The notes under the pieces were generated by a model that had not been told where the DNA came from, searched no databases, and was given only the letters and a program-made list of their open reading frames with translations. 22,027 nt of DNA from Elysia marginata (lineage: Eukaryota; Mollusca; Gastropoda; Plakobranchidae): positions 379,612 through 401,638 of the forward strand of contig BMAT01012169.1 of the NCBI GenBank assembly GCA_019649035.1, in the 5' to 3' direction. The number at the start of each line of letters is the position of its first letter. Within the stretch, counting starts at the first letter, position 1. Made by a program: the position numbers and the translations under genes. Below, piece by piece: positions 10,164 to 20,480 of this stretch.

Positions 10164-10594
10164 CTCAACGTTCCAGTGTTCCCAAATTACCTTCAAGAGT
10201 TCTTATCTGTTTATAAACTTTCAAGAAATCTACGAACTGAGAAGAAAGTATTACTTCATACACCAGCTACAAATCTTAAAAAACTTATGGTGACCTCTCA
10301 TTTAGCTCTGCAGCTCCTGGCATTTGGAACCGACTTCTATATAAAATTAAATGTGCAGAATCTGTGTCAGCTTGTTAAAAGTCATCTGAAAACATTTATT
10401 GTTCAAAACCTATTTTTAAACGACTGGTGATTGAATGTGCTTCATGTGATATTTTTTTCCTTTGTTTAGTGTAAATATTTATGTTATCATCATTTTAAAC
10501 ATGATTTAAAGATCTTTGAGATTTGGTTTTAGGGAAACGGCTATGCAAGTTTTTTCTATTATTATTACCATTACTATTTATTATTATCATTACT
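10164..10594 (+). mobile_element. 5'-truncated LINE remnant (CR1/L2-like), RT ORF C-terminus and 3' tail
   Basis: Non-LTR retrotransposons of the CR1/L2/Rex group end their RT protein with a conserved block: 'YL..L..Y.PSR.LRS', then 'LL..P...LK..GDR.F...AP.LWN.LP..I', then 'FKS.LKT.LF'. Here the first part is seen as NYLQEFLSVYKLSRNLRTE, KKVLLHTPATNLKK. The middle part, YGDLSFSSAAPGIWNRL, lies in the +1 frame. The end, KSHLKTFIVQNLF, returns to the first frame and stops at 10428-10430. So the coding part carries two frame changes and is dead. The 3' UTR has TTTAAAGATCTTTGAG...AGGGAAACGGCTATGCAAG (10504-10550) and an ATT/ATTACC-rich tail to about 10594, the usual LINE 3' signature. Only the last part of the protein remains, as is common for 5'-truncated insertions. 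No endonuclease or RT core is visible upstream. Confidence 0.82.
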
Positions 10595-13065
10595 GAAATA
10601 TTCAGATAAAACTCACAATCAACACATTTTTAAGCCAGAAACGATGTTTGAAAATCGGCAAGAAAATATTTTAATCCGGCATGACAAAGAATAAAATAAT
10701 CTTAGTGGACTAAGAAAAACTTTGTATCTTTTGGGATAGATTGTAATTAATGTATCTTGAACAGCGACACGTAAAAATGGGGTCAGCAAAGTTCTATTAA
10801 GTGTTCACAAAGATAGATCCTTGTTTTCGTTTTAACTGGTTTATGTCTTGTCCTGACCATGTCTTTGTCTGTAGCCCATGTGCCTGTCTCTCTGAATACC
10901 AACATTATTACAACAATCATACATTAAGTTTTTATGCCAAAGAACCTAACAACGAAAACAAAGAACGAGCCAGCTCTTGTCACCATTCGATCATCATTTT
11001 CAACAGAGGCCATAATTAGTTGGTCATCGTGAAGACATTGAGAGGACAGTCTCGGCTTGCAGATTATACATTGACCTAGTTCCTGGTCTCCAACGAGTTA
11101 TGGCTACTTCGTCCGGTGCATTACCTAGTTTTGTTAGTAATGTTATTACTGAGAAGAGTATTGCTTCTGATATAAACCGCGCTTTCAGTTTATATTAATG
11201 GACCTATCCATAAGATTATCAGAATCAATTATATCTTCACCTGTCAGCTCTGAGGAAGCGTAGTGTGTCCACAACATTTCTTTCCCAGAAGCCAATTATT
11301 TACCATCATCATTTATCTGTGATGTATTAGAATTTAGAAAAAAAATCACAAACAGAGAATAAGAAGAACAGCATTCCATACGCCTCTGTAGATTCCCTAC
11401 ACTTTTGCAGCCGTAAAGATAGCACCTCTGATGGAAAAAGATGGAAAATAAAAGAGGAAAGACTAAATTTAACAAAGAAAACAAAAAGGATAGCTGAATA
11501 ATCATAAGCGCTTTACCTTCACTGATTTCGAGACGATTTACAAAACACAGGACTCGCGACCGCTTGCCTACGTCTGGCTGCATAGAGGTTATTTTAGTTA
11601 TTGTCACACCGTCAAATCCCTTTGGAGAGCTCGTCAGGATTATTCGAGCTTTAAATCCCTCGATAATCTACATTTCACATTTCGCTCTTTTACTCCCTTC
11701 ACAAAATCTTTCACTCTTTTTCCACGGCTTCAATATCGAGATAACCAAATCTAAGCGAATCTACTTTTAAAGCTAATGAAGCCTCGCTGGCAGGCGAAAT
11801 AAAATGTGACTTGAAATACACGCAGTCAAACTAACGAAACAGACACACGAAGGATGCAAACACTCGTACAAGAGCAAATCTTTAAACGGAAACTTAGACT
11901 TATAAGTTATGACTTGAGGAACAAGTAGCCCACCCATTCACCATACTAAAACATAATAAAGCTGATGGGAGAAACATGCGTGTTGTGTTCCGGGTAATCT
12001 ACGTGGTTTCACGCGCAAGGTTTTTACACCCACTAAACTGTAGATATCTAGGCCACGTCTTTTGAGGATCTCATGCTATCTAGTAATCTTATGTTACATC
12101 CAATAAAACTTGAATAAAGTGAAGATCTGAGCAATGTTTTTCTCTTCCCTTGGCACGCAATTAAATGGCTTCTTCCTCTATGACATTGGAAAACAAAACA
12201 CGCGATTTTGCCCAGAGCGTAACCTAGATCTTCAAAAGAAATTAATAAGTGAATCTTAATGTTCTTACACCCTAAAATGCCAAGGGGATAGAAAGACGAT
12301 GAATTTTCTTAACCTATTTCCCTTGAAACCTTTTAGTTTTATGTTAGAGAACAAAATACTCAGACGTTCAAACAAAACTAACAAATTACGTTGTTGTGTC
12401 CTGAAACAAACGAAATGAAGAAAAGAAGAAAGACACGCTTTAAGTGCAAGAGGAGCCAATTAAAAAAATATTATGATGCACTTTAATATATTTTAATTCG
12501 TAACAAATTATTGTGCTCTCATGGGAAAAAAGGTTATTGCTTCTAATTTATACAAAAACGAGTTCGACTCAATTACGCATTTCGTTTTGTAGATCGAAAA
12601 TACAACTTTTGTGTATTTTGAACTCATCGATTCTCCAACGTTTAAACCACCTCACAGGACAATTTTGATCTAGTAAACGTAGTTACAATGTTTCTTTTTG
12701 CTTAAAGAAAAGATATAATATCGATCAGATGTGAATCACATCCCTAAATATGGAGATTTGTCTACCTGGAAAAAACATTTGTAAACCGCAGTTTTTTTTA
12801 TACCAAATAGAGTTATCCAACACAGTACAAGAAGCTCACAAATCGCAGTGGTAGAGAACGGAGAAAACAATAACAGCAGCTGACAGCTCAAGAACATTTA
12901 TAGACTCCGTCCATACAGCCAGGTTGAACCAATATTGCTTCTTGTATGCTTTATTTCAAAAGAGGGTTTGTCAGCGCTTAAGAGATAGGTTACTGTCTAA
13001 GCTACTGATTAAAACAAATTGCGATATGGTATTAGCTATGTTTGTTTCAGTGGCAGGGCGGTGGG
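10595..13065. other. AT-rich sequence, no gene seen
   Basis: Several 60-100 codon frames occur on both strands (for example 10801-11019 +, 11296-11607 -, 11564-11770 +), none with a recognisable motif. The patch at 11035-11290 is slightly richer in GC and could be an old unclassified repeat. B-box-like GAGTTCGACTC occurs near 12561 without a matching A box. Confidence 0.55.
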
Positions 13066-13433
13066 TGCCGAAGCTACTTTAAGATGAAAGTTAGAATCTT
13101 ACTAAAGGCAGATATTTCGGGCATTTACGCTTAAAGCCTAGTTGTCTCAGCTGCTATTTCTTTCCTTTAAAATCGTTCTATCACTTAACTGCGCAGTGGC
13201 TGATTTATATATTATTTCTGATCTCAAGATCTTTAATTTATATGAGGCATACCTTAAATGTTACCATTTCTTCTCTGTGTTTATGGTATATGGCTGAGTG
13301 TTGGTGTGCTTCCGGACTCAATAGTTGCCGGCTTAAGTCGAAGGTTTTATTTATGTCAAAGGCAGACATTTCGGGTATTTCGACTTAAGGCTTACTTCTC
13401 TCCATTGTTAGTTTCATACCTTTAAAATCTTTC
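13066..13433. repeat. diverged direct-repeat pair with internal inverted repeat
   Basis: Segment 13066-13177 and segment 13325-13433 align over AAAGGCAGA(T/C)ATTTCGGG(C/T)ATTT, CTTAA(A/G)GC(C/T)TA and a later TTTAAAATC.TTC. They look like two copies of one old unit about 110 bp long. In the second copy CTTAAGTCGAA (13332-13342) and TTCGACTTAAG (13379-13389) form a perfect 11-bp inverted repeat with a 36-nt loop. In the first copy this pairing is degraded. It fits a small non-autonomous hairpin element present twice. The family is unknown. Confidence 0.7.
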
Positions 13434-14428
13434 AATAATTATTCTGAAAACAACCCCCGAATTCTATGCAACGCTATTACCAAACATTTTTCAATATGAA
13501 AAACCAAATGTTTTCACTATTAGATTTACTCACAGTGGCTGCTGCACATAATAGTGGCGAGGAAAGTTCTTTTTCTATCATTCACTCGTCACTTCCTTTT
13601 TTTTTCCTAAACAAGAAATCAAATTCATTCTCTACAATCGGCTTGTCGATTCTCTTTTTGAAAAACAGGAAAGTCCCTCAGTTATACCTGTTAGTATGAC
13701 CCAAGCGAAGAAGCAGTGCGACATTAAACGTATAAAAAAACGAAACAAAAAAATTTATCACCCAGTTTCAACCATTCAGTGTTTCTTTTGATTTTTTATG
13801 ATGATGAATCGTAACATTTTTTACGTCTACTTTTTCTTAAATAGGTAATAAGCTCTATGAAATGAGTTTAGTGACGTGGCACTTGGGAGGAGCTCGAGAA
13901 CTTTCACAGGCAGCTCCATGTATTGTCATAGGTCATGTCCTTTTCTGTACTGCCACAGGCTTAGATCAAACTATAAAAACTGAAATTAAAAAAATAAACG
14001 CCACAAGATTTTTTTTAAAAAAGTTGTTACAGCAAATCGATTTCCTATTTAAAATTGTTCTCGTTTGCCTATAAAAAAAAGTCTCCATTCTCATTTTATT
14101 ATCATCGTTAAGAATTCAACAGTTTTGTTACTATAGCGTGGCAATAAGATAAAATTCAAAGAAAACAACTAAATCCTTACATAGTTTCTATTACGGTGAA
14201 GGGAAAAGGGCGATTTGAAAAGAGAATGAGCTCTAGGTTTTAGATAGATTTAGTTTTTAAACTGAATAATCTTCGTTACTTCACGTTTCAGTCTTTAACC
14301 CTCTTTCTCACTCTCTCCCTCTCTCTCTCGTTTCTCTTTTCCTGTATACTTTAAAAGATTCTCCTGTCTTCTTTTCGCTTAATCTTTCGTTATCTCTATT
14401 CCGCATTCTCTCTTAATCGCTATCTCTG
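13434..14428. other. AT-rich, no confident gene; CT-rich patch near 14301-14340
   Basis: A 70-codon plus frame (13862-14074) begins in a GC-richer patch just after an acceptor-like TTTTTCTTAAATAG. It soon runs into a Lys/Phe-rich low-complexity part. I see no domain and do not call it. Confidence 0.5.

Positions 14429-14522
<94 letters not shown>
14429..14522. repeat. (TCA)n trinucleotide microsatellite
   Basis: About 30 uninterrupted TCA/ATC units, then ATTATTAT. It ends abruptly on both sides. The purity suggests recent expansion. Confidence 0.99.
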
Positions 14523-14570
14523 TATTATAGGCATCCTCCACTTTTCTTTATCTTCTGCTATATATCTCCT

Positions 14571-14650
14571 TGTTCTTGTTGTTGTTGCTGTTGTTGTTGT
14601 TGTTCTTGTTTTTCTTCTTCTTCTTTGACCTTCTTTTCTTCTTTCTCCTT
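14571..14650. repeat. GTT array followed by CTT array
   Basis: TTG/GTT units with CTT and GCT interruptions (about 14571-14610) grade into CTT/TTC units (about 14611-14650). Together with the TCA array, three different trinucleotide repeats lie within about 220 bp. Confidence 0.9.
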
Positions 14651-14682
14651 TTACTTATGTCCTTTCACCCACTCACCACTAC

Positions 14683-14748
14683 GCAAGATATTAAAATCTA
14701 AGTCGAGGCGGAAGACACTATAGAAGACCTCAGGCGTAAATATCTTGC
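14683..14748. repeat. 10-bp inverted repeat with interleaved 7-bp inverted repeat
   Basis: GCAAGATATT at 14683-14692 pairs with AATATCTTGC at 14739-14748. Starting inside this loop, CGAGGCG (about 14704-14710) pairs with CGCCTCG downstream near 14790. The patch is GC-richer than its flanks. It may be a hairpin element or chance. Confidence 0.6.
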
Positions 14749-15524
14749 CTGGGCTTTGACATTTAACGGAGTTAAATTTTTAATTAAATCGCCTCGGGCC
14801 ACTTTCTGTTAAAGCTGCAGACTGAAGAAATTGATGGGAAATGATGGGAAAATCAATACGTCGTCATTTCTCAATTACAACATTGTAGGGTTGGAATCGG
14901 GAATGGAATTCTTTTTTGTATACATGCTGGGATGTTAATTTGAGCACTAATATGTCCTTAAAATATAGACTCCACTTTTCTGTTGTTTTTGTTTTTTTTT
15001 AAATTCTGGAACAATATTCATTAAGATCAATATAACTTTTACTGGAATGAAATGTCTAAAAAAATAAAATGATTCAGAAGGTGGAAGCATGATTTTGAAA
15101 ATTTAAGATAAACTTCCACTTTCCCTAAAACATTTTTTCTTCAGCTTTCCTAAAATTTTCGACAAGAGTTGGAAATCAATTGTTAAGCGGCGCATCATTG
15201 CTACAGCCGGTAGTCAAACGATGTCTCTTTCAGTTATATAACACGTATAACTTAAGACGCGTGGACAATCCCAAAACCATTTCGAAAAAATCCAAGTCAT
15301 TGTTCTCGAAATGTTTCTTTTAATGACACAAAATTATCTCTTCCTCAGATCTATAAATAGACTCTGGGCGTCCCCTACGTCTTTGCTTTAAAATTTAAAC
15401 TTTTCATGGGTATCATATCTCATCATAGGCTCCCTCAACAAACCCTGCTAAGCATCCTTTCAGATGATAATTATGTTAATGCTTTTGAACATGTCCTTCT
15501 TACCCCTGACTTTAAAACGCCTTG
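14749..15524. other. AT-rich, no gene seen
   Basis: No open frame of note, no repeat beyond short A and T runs. Confidence 0.6.
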
Positions 15525-15586
15525 CCATTCTCCTTTCAAACCTCTCCCCTCCTCCTTCCCTTACCCTCTGCCCTTCAACCTTTAAG

Positions 15587-15704
15587 ATAAGATCCGTAGC
15601 AATAGCAAGCAGTCCAAGAAAACACTTACTCACCAGTGGAGCCAAAGCTGTACGCGTGACAAGGGAAATCCTCCCAGATCAGTTGGGTGTGAGCTCTGGA
15701 CCCG
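15587..15704 (+). CDS. candidate internal exon (hypothetical, strand uncertain)
   Basis: A strong pyrimidine tract (about 15525-15583) ends in an acceptor-like TTTAAG. A mixed-composition open stretch follows, ending in the donor CCCG|GTAAGA at 15704/15705. The exon would be 118 bp, phase 0 to phase 1. Its peptide (AVRVTREILPDQLGVSSGPG at the end) is not low complexity. A second acceptor CTCACCAG at 15636 would give a shorter exon. The same DNA read on the minus strand is also open and ends in an excellent donor, CCACTG|GTGAGTAAG (exon end at 15634), with peptide HTQLIWEDFPCHAYSFGST. At most one of the two is likely real. I recognise no domain in either. Confidence 0.22.
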
Positions 15705-15875
15705 GTAAGAAAGGCCAGTCGCCTGTCTGTCAATCTAGCTAGCTGTCTGTGTGACTAACTGCCTATCCAACATTGCCTCCTTTTTTTGCTGGGTTTTTTT
15801 TTCGCTACGTTACTAAGAAAACTGTCTTCCGAAAACAATATTGTTGATTAAACAATAGTGCAGGTTTTATGGTAT

Positions 15876-15963
15876 AGCATTTTTGTGTTAAGCTTTAGCA
15901 TTTTTTGTGTTAAGCTTTCGCATTTTTTTCCGTTAAACTTTAGCATTCTTTGAGTTAAGCTTT
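15876..15963. repeat. 22-bp tandem repeat, four copies
   Basis: Four units of 21, 22, 23 and 22 bp fit AGCATTTTTTGTGTTAAGCTTT, with point differences and slipped T runs. Borders at 15876-15896, 15897-15918, 15919-15941 and 15942-15963. The third copy is the most diverged. Confidence 0.92.
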
Positions 15964-16255
15964 ACCTATAACTTTATATTTATACAAGTTTTCTGTTGAA
16001 CTAACGGTAGTTGTTATATTCATAAACGTTCACGTCTTTTTTTCTCTTCATTGGCCAAACGAGTACAAGCAAATTTTTTAAACCTTTTCCCCCTTCTGTT
16101 GTGTTGTTATTTTCTACAAATCATAACCTCCTCACAGGCACGTTTAAATTTATGCAAAAATCGATTATTAGGATCGAAAAGGCGTTTTCATTTTACAATA
16201 TGCTGGGTTGAAAGGCAACCAAACAAAACCAGAACAGAGAGCGGAAGAATGGAAG
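15964..16255. other. AT-rich, no gene seen
   Basis: Unique sequence between a minisatellite and a compound microsatellite. No frame worth calling. Confidence 0.6.
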
Positions 16256-16289
16256 AGATAGATAGATAGAAAGACTGACAGATTGATAG

Positions 16290-16342
<53 letters not shown>

Positions 16343-16579
16343 GTTTAGAAAAGAGTGATACAAAGTTAAGGGAGGGTGAAAGATGGAAAAGAGATATCAA
16401 GGATGAGATAGAGAGTGAGAGAGAAGGAGAGAGAAAGAGAGACAGACAGACAGACAGAGATACAGAAAGGCGGTCAGACAGACAGAGAGAGAAAGAGAGA
16501 GAGAATGCAGATAGAAAGACAGACAGACAGTGTGAAAGGCGGTCAGACAGGCAGAGAGAGAAAGAGAGAAAATGAATCA
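16256..16579. repeat. compound GATA / GA / GACA satellite with 69-bp duplication
   Basis: GATA units (16256-16270, 16285-16310) pass into GA (16309-16338). After a purine-rich spacer come GACA, GA and GAAA blocks. Within these, a 69-bp unit containing GAAAGGCGGTCAGACAG is present twice (copies at about 16441-16509 and 16510-16579), so the mixed order of motifs was copied as a block. Protein-like frames here (Glu/Arg-rich) are only translations of the repeat. Confidence 0.92.
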
Positions 16580-17114
16580 GAAAAACTAGAAAAAGGTTTG
16601 CGCTTCAATAAATACATCTTACATTGTATAAATAATAAACATAATCCACGCTTAGGGTAAAAAAAAAGATTAAAAGAGAGATGGAGGGAAAGAAATCACA
16701 TTCGAGATAGCAATTACATGGCTTTGCTAGCTTTGCTGAGGTATTGCATTGAACAATTATCGCTAGACTGGCGGATTTCGTGCGAAAAGCGGATATTTTC
16801 AGCACAAAATCTTTACTGAGAGTGCAAAAGATGAAGTGCTTTGGGCGGTGTGGCATTAGGAAAGGGGCGTTTCTGCTTGGGCTTTCTTCTCCTGTCTATA
16901 TCTGGTCTCCTCAAAGTTATTTTTCTCTTATTTTAGTTTTATGGGAATTTCGTAGCTTCTGGTTTATTTTATCACATTCCTTACCTTCACTTTTTTTTTG
17001 TTTTCGTTTGTTGAGGGAACTGACAGGAAGAATTAATTTGTTTTTTTTTTCCTTCCTCTGTTTAATTATTTCTCACATTCACAAACATCTCTTATGCTCA
17101 TCTGTGTTCATGCG

Positions 17115-17118
<4 letters not shown>
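16580..17118. other. no gene seen
   Basis: The 160-codon plus frame that covers 16780-17262 has no domain, and its end is the CT microsatellite read as Leu-Ser. I do not accept it as a gene. Confidence 0.55.
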
Positions 17119-17158
<40 letters not shown>

Positions 17159-17230
17159 CTTCTCTCTTTGCATGTCTGTTTCTCTCTCTTGTCTCTCTGC
17201 AAGTCTGTTTGTTTCTCTCTCTATCTATTT
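17119..17230. repeat. (CT)n microsatellite with degenerate flank
   Basis: A pure TC run at 17119-17153, then CTTTCTTCT and CTCTCT...GTCT blocks to about 17230. Confidence 0.95.
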
Positions 17231-17807
17231 CTATTTCCTCACAAAATTCTCTTTTAATGTGATGTGACGCTAACACTTTCAACTATGTTTTTGATCAAGG
17301 AAATTTCTTCTAAGCTCCTTGATTACTCTTCTCCCCAGCTTAAGCATAACACTGAGGCTCAGAAGAATTTTCTCTATGATAAATTAATCATCAATCTCTG
17401 CATTACACAGAAAAGTCTTATCGATTGAAACACCACCGAGGCACAACACTTGCTTCAATACGACAAAAATGAGAGGTTTTTCGAAAAAAAAAATGATGGA
17501 CCCCATGAATTTTTGTAGCTTTAAAGGAGTCGGGTGATAACACATGGAGAATCAGAGAAATTTGAACGATATATTAGCAACGTAAAATTTTAATGTAAAA
17601 ACATGCAATATGTTGAGTCTGAGATAACGTCGAAAGAACAAAGATATAACACACGACATATAGAACCATAAGTCTTCATAAGGTCAAGATAACTCATAAT
17701 AAATGAGGATTTTGAAAAGTTTGAGATATGTGGATGGTTTGTAAAAAGGAATAACGATCAATAAGAAATAGTTGAAGTTAAAAGACAGGTATGTTAGTGG
17801 GTCGGAG
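17231..17807. other. AT-rich, no gene; one 8-bp hairpin
   Basis: ATCAAGGA (17294-17301) pairs with TCCTTGAT (17316-17323) around a 14-nt loop. Otherwise unique A-rich sequence. Confidence 0.6.
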
Positions 17808-17995
17808 GGTAGGTATGAAAACAGCTATGTGAAAAGGTAGGAATGAAAATAGCTATGTGAAAAGGTAGGTATGAAAAGAGCTATGTGAAAAGGCAGTTAT
17901 GAAAAAAGCTATGTGTAAAGGTAGGTATGTATGTGAAAAGATAAGTATGGAAGCATGTATGTGAAAAGAAAAATTTGAAAAGAGGTGTGTGGAAG
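17808..17995. repeat. 28-bp minisatellite, about seven copies
   Basis: The unit resembles GGTAGGTATGAAAA followed by (C/T/G/A)AGCTATGTGAAAA. Copies start at 17808, 17836, 17864, 17892, 17920, 17940 and 17968. The first four are close to each other, the fifth lacks 8 bp, and the last two are strongly diverged. Divergence rising toward one end is typical of an array maintained by unequal exchange at the other end. Confidence 0.93.
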
Positions 17996-18260
17996 GATAG
18001 GTGGTATGTTCAGAGAAAGAAACATATAGATAGAGGTGAGTAACCAGATAAATTGGCTTGTGATATTCCTATTTCACAACAAAGCTCTATCCATAAAAGA
18101 TCATTAGGGGTTAGCATCAGCAGAGAGGAACTGCAAGAGCGGTCATAGTCTAACTACTGATTGTCTAACGGAGTAGAGAGAAAGATGGATAAATGCAAAT
18201 ACAAAGAAGTGTACAGGCTGAAAAAAAACTATTGGATTTACGTAGCAAAGATGCCCTGGA
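17996..18260. other. no gene seen
   Basis: A-rich unique sequence with a last partial unit of the minisatellite at its left edge. Confidence 0.6.
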
Positions 18261-18356
18261 AAGAGAGAGAGAGAGACAGAGAGAGACAGACAGAAAGGGA
18301 GAGAGAGAGGAGACAGACAGACAAACAAACAGAAACAAAGTGAGAGAGCGAGAGAA

Positions 18357-18409
<53 letters not shown>

Positions 18410-18413
18410 AATA
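18261..18413. repeat. GA / GACA / GAAA compound microsatellite
   Basis: GA blocks at 18261-18276 and 18371-18404 flank a middle part with GACAGA, GAGGAGACAGACAGACAAAC and AAACAGAAAC variants. Open frames on both strands here are repeat translations. Confidence 0.96.
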
Positions 18414-20143
18414 ATGTGTGTCTCTCTGAATATTCTTGGCTGCTTCTGCATGCCCCTTCTTCCTCTCTCTCCCCCACTCTTCTTTTCTTCTGTCTAGTTT
18501 ATCTAATTTTTTTTACTCACTGGAAACTACCGGCATCCGTAGCAAACAAACTTTGCTGTATACTTTATATACAAAACCTTCGTCTGTTATGAGGCAACGC
18601 CATTACGTGCCATGCTTACTTTTCCCTCTCATCTCTTTATCCCCCACCTTATCGTCTTGGGTTTCACCCTTCTCTCCATCCCGCCTTCTCTTTAGCTAAA
18701 CATGGGGTAATCATACTCCCATCTATAACAAAATGGAAAATATTAGGCGCTCCCGTGTGCCTGATGGCGTCGCATCGTTCTCTCTCTCTCCGAAAGCTAT
18801 ACCGAAACGCACGCCTTTAACCTTAGCTTGCCGCTATCTGGTCGGAATACGTCCTAAAAAACTCTCTGATTTATCGGAGCTTTATCTTAAACCTTCAATT
18901 TAGCCTTTGCAAAAAAAAAATAAAACCAATATATATCACTACAGCGGCTTATATTTCGAAGCATAAAATATCTGCAGGGATTTGGGGAAATACAAAAGCG
19001 TTCGCTCCAGGCATTTCGTTATCAAACATTGTTTTCTTTGCCATTGTAATTATGTGAGAAACAGTGCTTGGTCTTCGCTATACTTTTCCTTGTTTTCAAG
19101 AACCAAAATATTTTAATGGTAATAGAAGACAGGGTTAGTGTAACTCTCTCTCTTTCTTTTATATACAAGATAACATCCTAAGTGCATCGCTTTGTTCCTT
19201 TAATGGACATTCCAAAGCCGAAGAAATATCCTTTTTTTTCATTACAGGAACACTAAAGAAGTGTGTCCGTAGTGTAATAAGATTTAGGAACTTATAATTC
19301 GATGAGTCCACACGAAAATATGACACCAAGTTTTTTTATGTAAAAAAAAGTTGAGGGTATCTTATACCAACTTACACTGAGCCTCAGATACCAATACCAG
19401 AAAAAAAAATCAAACGACATTTATATCTTGAAAAGGCTTCAACATTTTACTTTTTCAGAGATAAATCGTGCACAGTTGAGAGTGAGCACTTCTTGTTCTG
19501 ATTCCGAAGGTCGGTGAGCTTCAGATAGATGAGAATATAATAGGCCATGGAATATCCTATATGGAGGAACAGAGAGTTGGGGTTACAATAATGATAGAGC
19601 CTGCTAAATGGGAAAGATGCACACGGTTAGGTAAGGGGCGGGTTAAATATCCCCCCAGCAACAAAGATGAAAATAACAGAATGCGGTAAAAGCTAACATT
19701 CGAGACGTGAAGAATGAGCAAACAGCTAACAATATAGTGAAATTTCTGATGAAAATAAAATAAACGAAAGTGCATAATTTAGTCAAGAATAAACAAAGCT
19801 GGATATTGGTTATGAAGATACAGACAAACTAGAGACTATGCTACTTGAGCTTGCAGTTGATGTAAAAAACAAGCAAAGAAATATAATGTATATTGTGAAA
19901 TATTTACAAAAGTTCAGACAAATGAATACAGAAAAGACTCGGGTAAAATTGGAGAGAAAGAAATAGGGATGTGGTATGAAGAAAAAAAAACCTAAGAGCT
20001 AAGAAGGTACGGAGTGATGAGTAAAAGAGAGAGCTAGTGATAAAATGAGTGAAAAAATCACGAATGTAGATACATGTATATATATGCAAGGACGCGAGCA
20101 AGAGAAAATAAAAAAAAAGTTTCACGTGACTTCAATCAATGAT
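18414..20143. other. AT-rich sequence, no confident gene
   Basis: Pyrimidine-rich at about 18450-18510 and 18610-18690. A 56-codon ATG frame (18733-18903, +) of mixed composition follows an acceptor-like TTCTCTTTAG near 18697. It has no domain I know. The remainder is A/T-rich. Confidence 0.5.
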
Positions 20144-20187
20144 TCACCGATGAGCAACCCCTGTGTTCTTCTGAGAATGATGCTTAC

Positions 20188-20355
20188 TACACACATACAA
20201 CCTCTCTGCTGTTGTACCCGGCCATTGTGAGCAAACAGACTCATCAAAACACATAAATTCTCCGGCTATACACGAAGCTCGGCCCCCATAAAAATGTTTT
20301 GGCGGTCTCGCATCAACTGACAAATAATAATTATGAGATTCTACATCGGCCACTT
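20188..20355 (-). CDS. candidate internal exon, cysteine-containing extracellular-type module (hypothetical)
   Basis: The minus-strand frame is open from about 20510 to the TGA at 20144-20146 and is GC-richer than its AT-rich flanks. An acceptor (CATTGCCTCAG|AA, exon start at 20355) and a donor (TGTGTA|GTAAGC, exon end at 20188) bound 168 bp, a multiple of three, with phase 1 at both ends. Phase 1-1 exons are typical of shuffled extracellular modules. The 55-residue peptide is of mixed composition and has four cysteines, including CIAGEFMCFDESVC. This resembles the first half of an LDL-receptor class A repeat (C..(G)EF.C.....C). The second half, with its calcium-binding acidic residues, is not present, so the family is not established. 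It could be an unknown domain, a decayed exon, or chance. No partner exon is recognisable nearby. Confidence 0.32.
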
Positions 20356-20480
20356 CTGAGGCAATGTTTCCTAGTGATGAACAACCCCCCGCTCCTTCCG
20401 TCTCAAGTGAATTGAGAACGTCGAGGGTGGCGAGGAAGAAACAGCGGAGTAGGCGACAGCAATAACAGGGAGTAGATAAC

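Noticed and set aside
11035-11290. Possible end of a Penelope-like or other element (TGAGGAAG ... ACAACATTTC)
   Set aside because: Only a vague resemblance of short motifs. No protein block or repeat structure supports it.
14429-14522. CRISPR-like regular array
   Set aside because: It is a plain trinucleotide microsatellite without spacers. No CRISPR repeat-spacer pattern exists anywhere in the window.
16780-17262. 160-codon plus-strand frame
   Set aside because: The end is the CT microsatellite translated as Ser-Leu repeats and the rest shows no domain.
18143-18477. Several Glu/Arg-rich or Ser/Leu-rich frames on both strands
   Set aside because: They are translations of the GA/GACA repeat.
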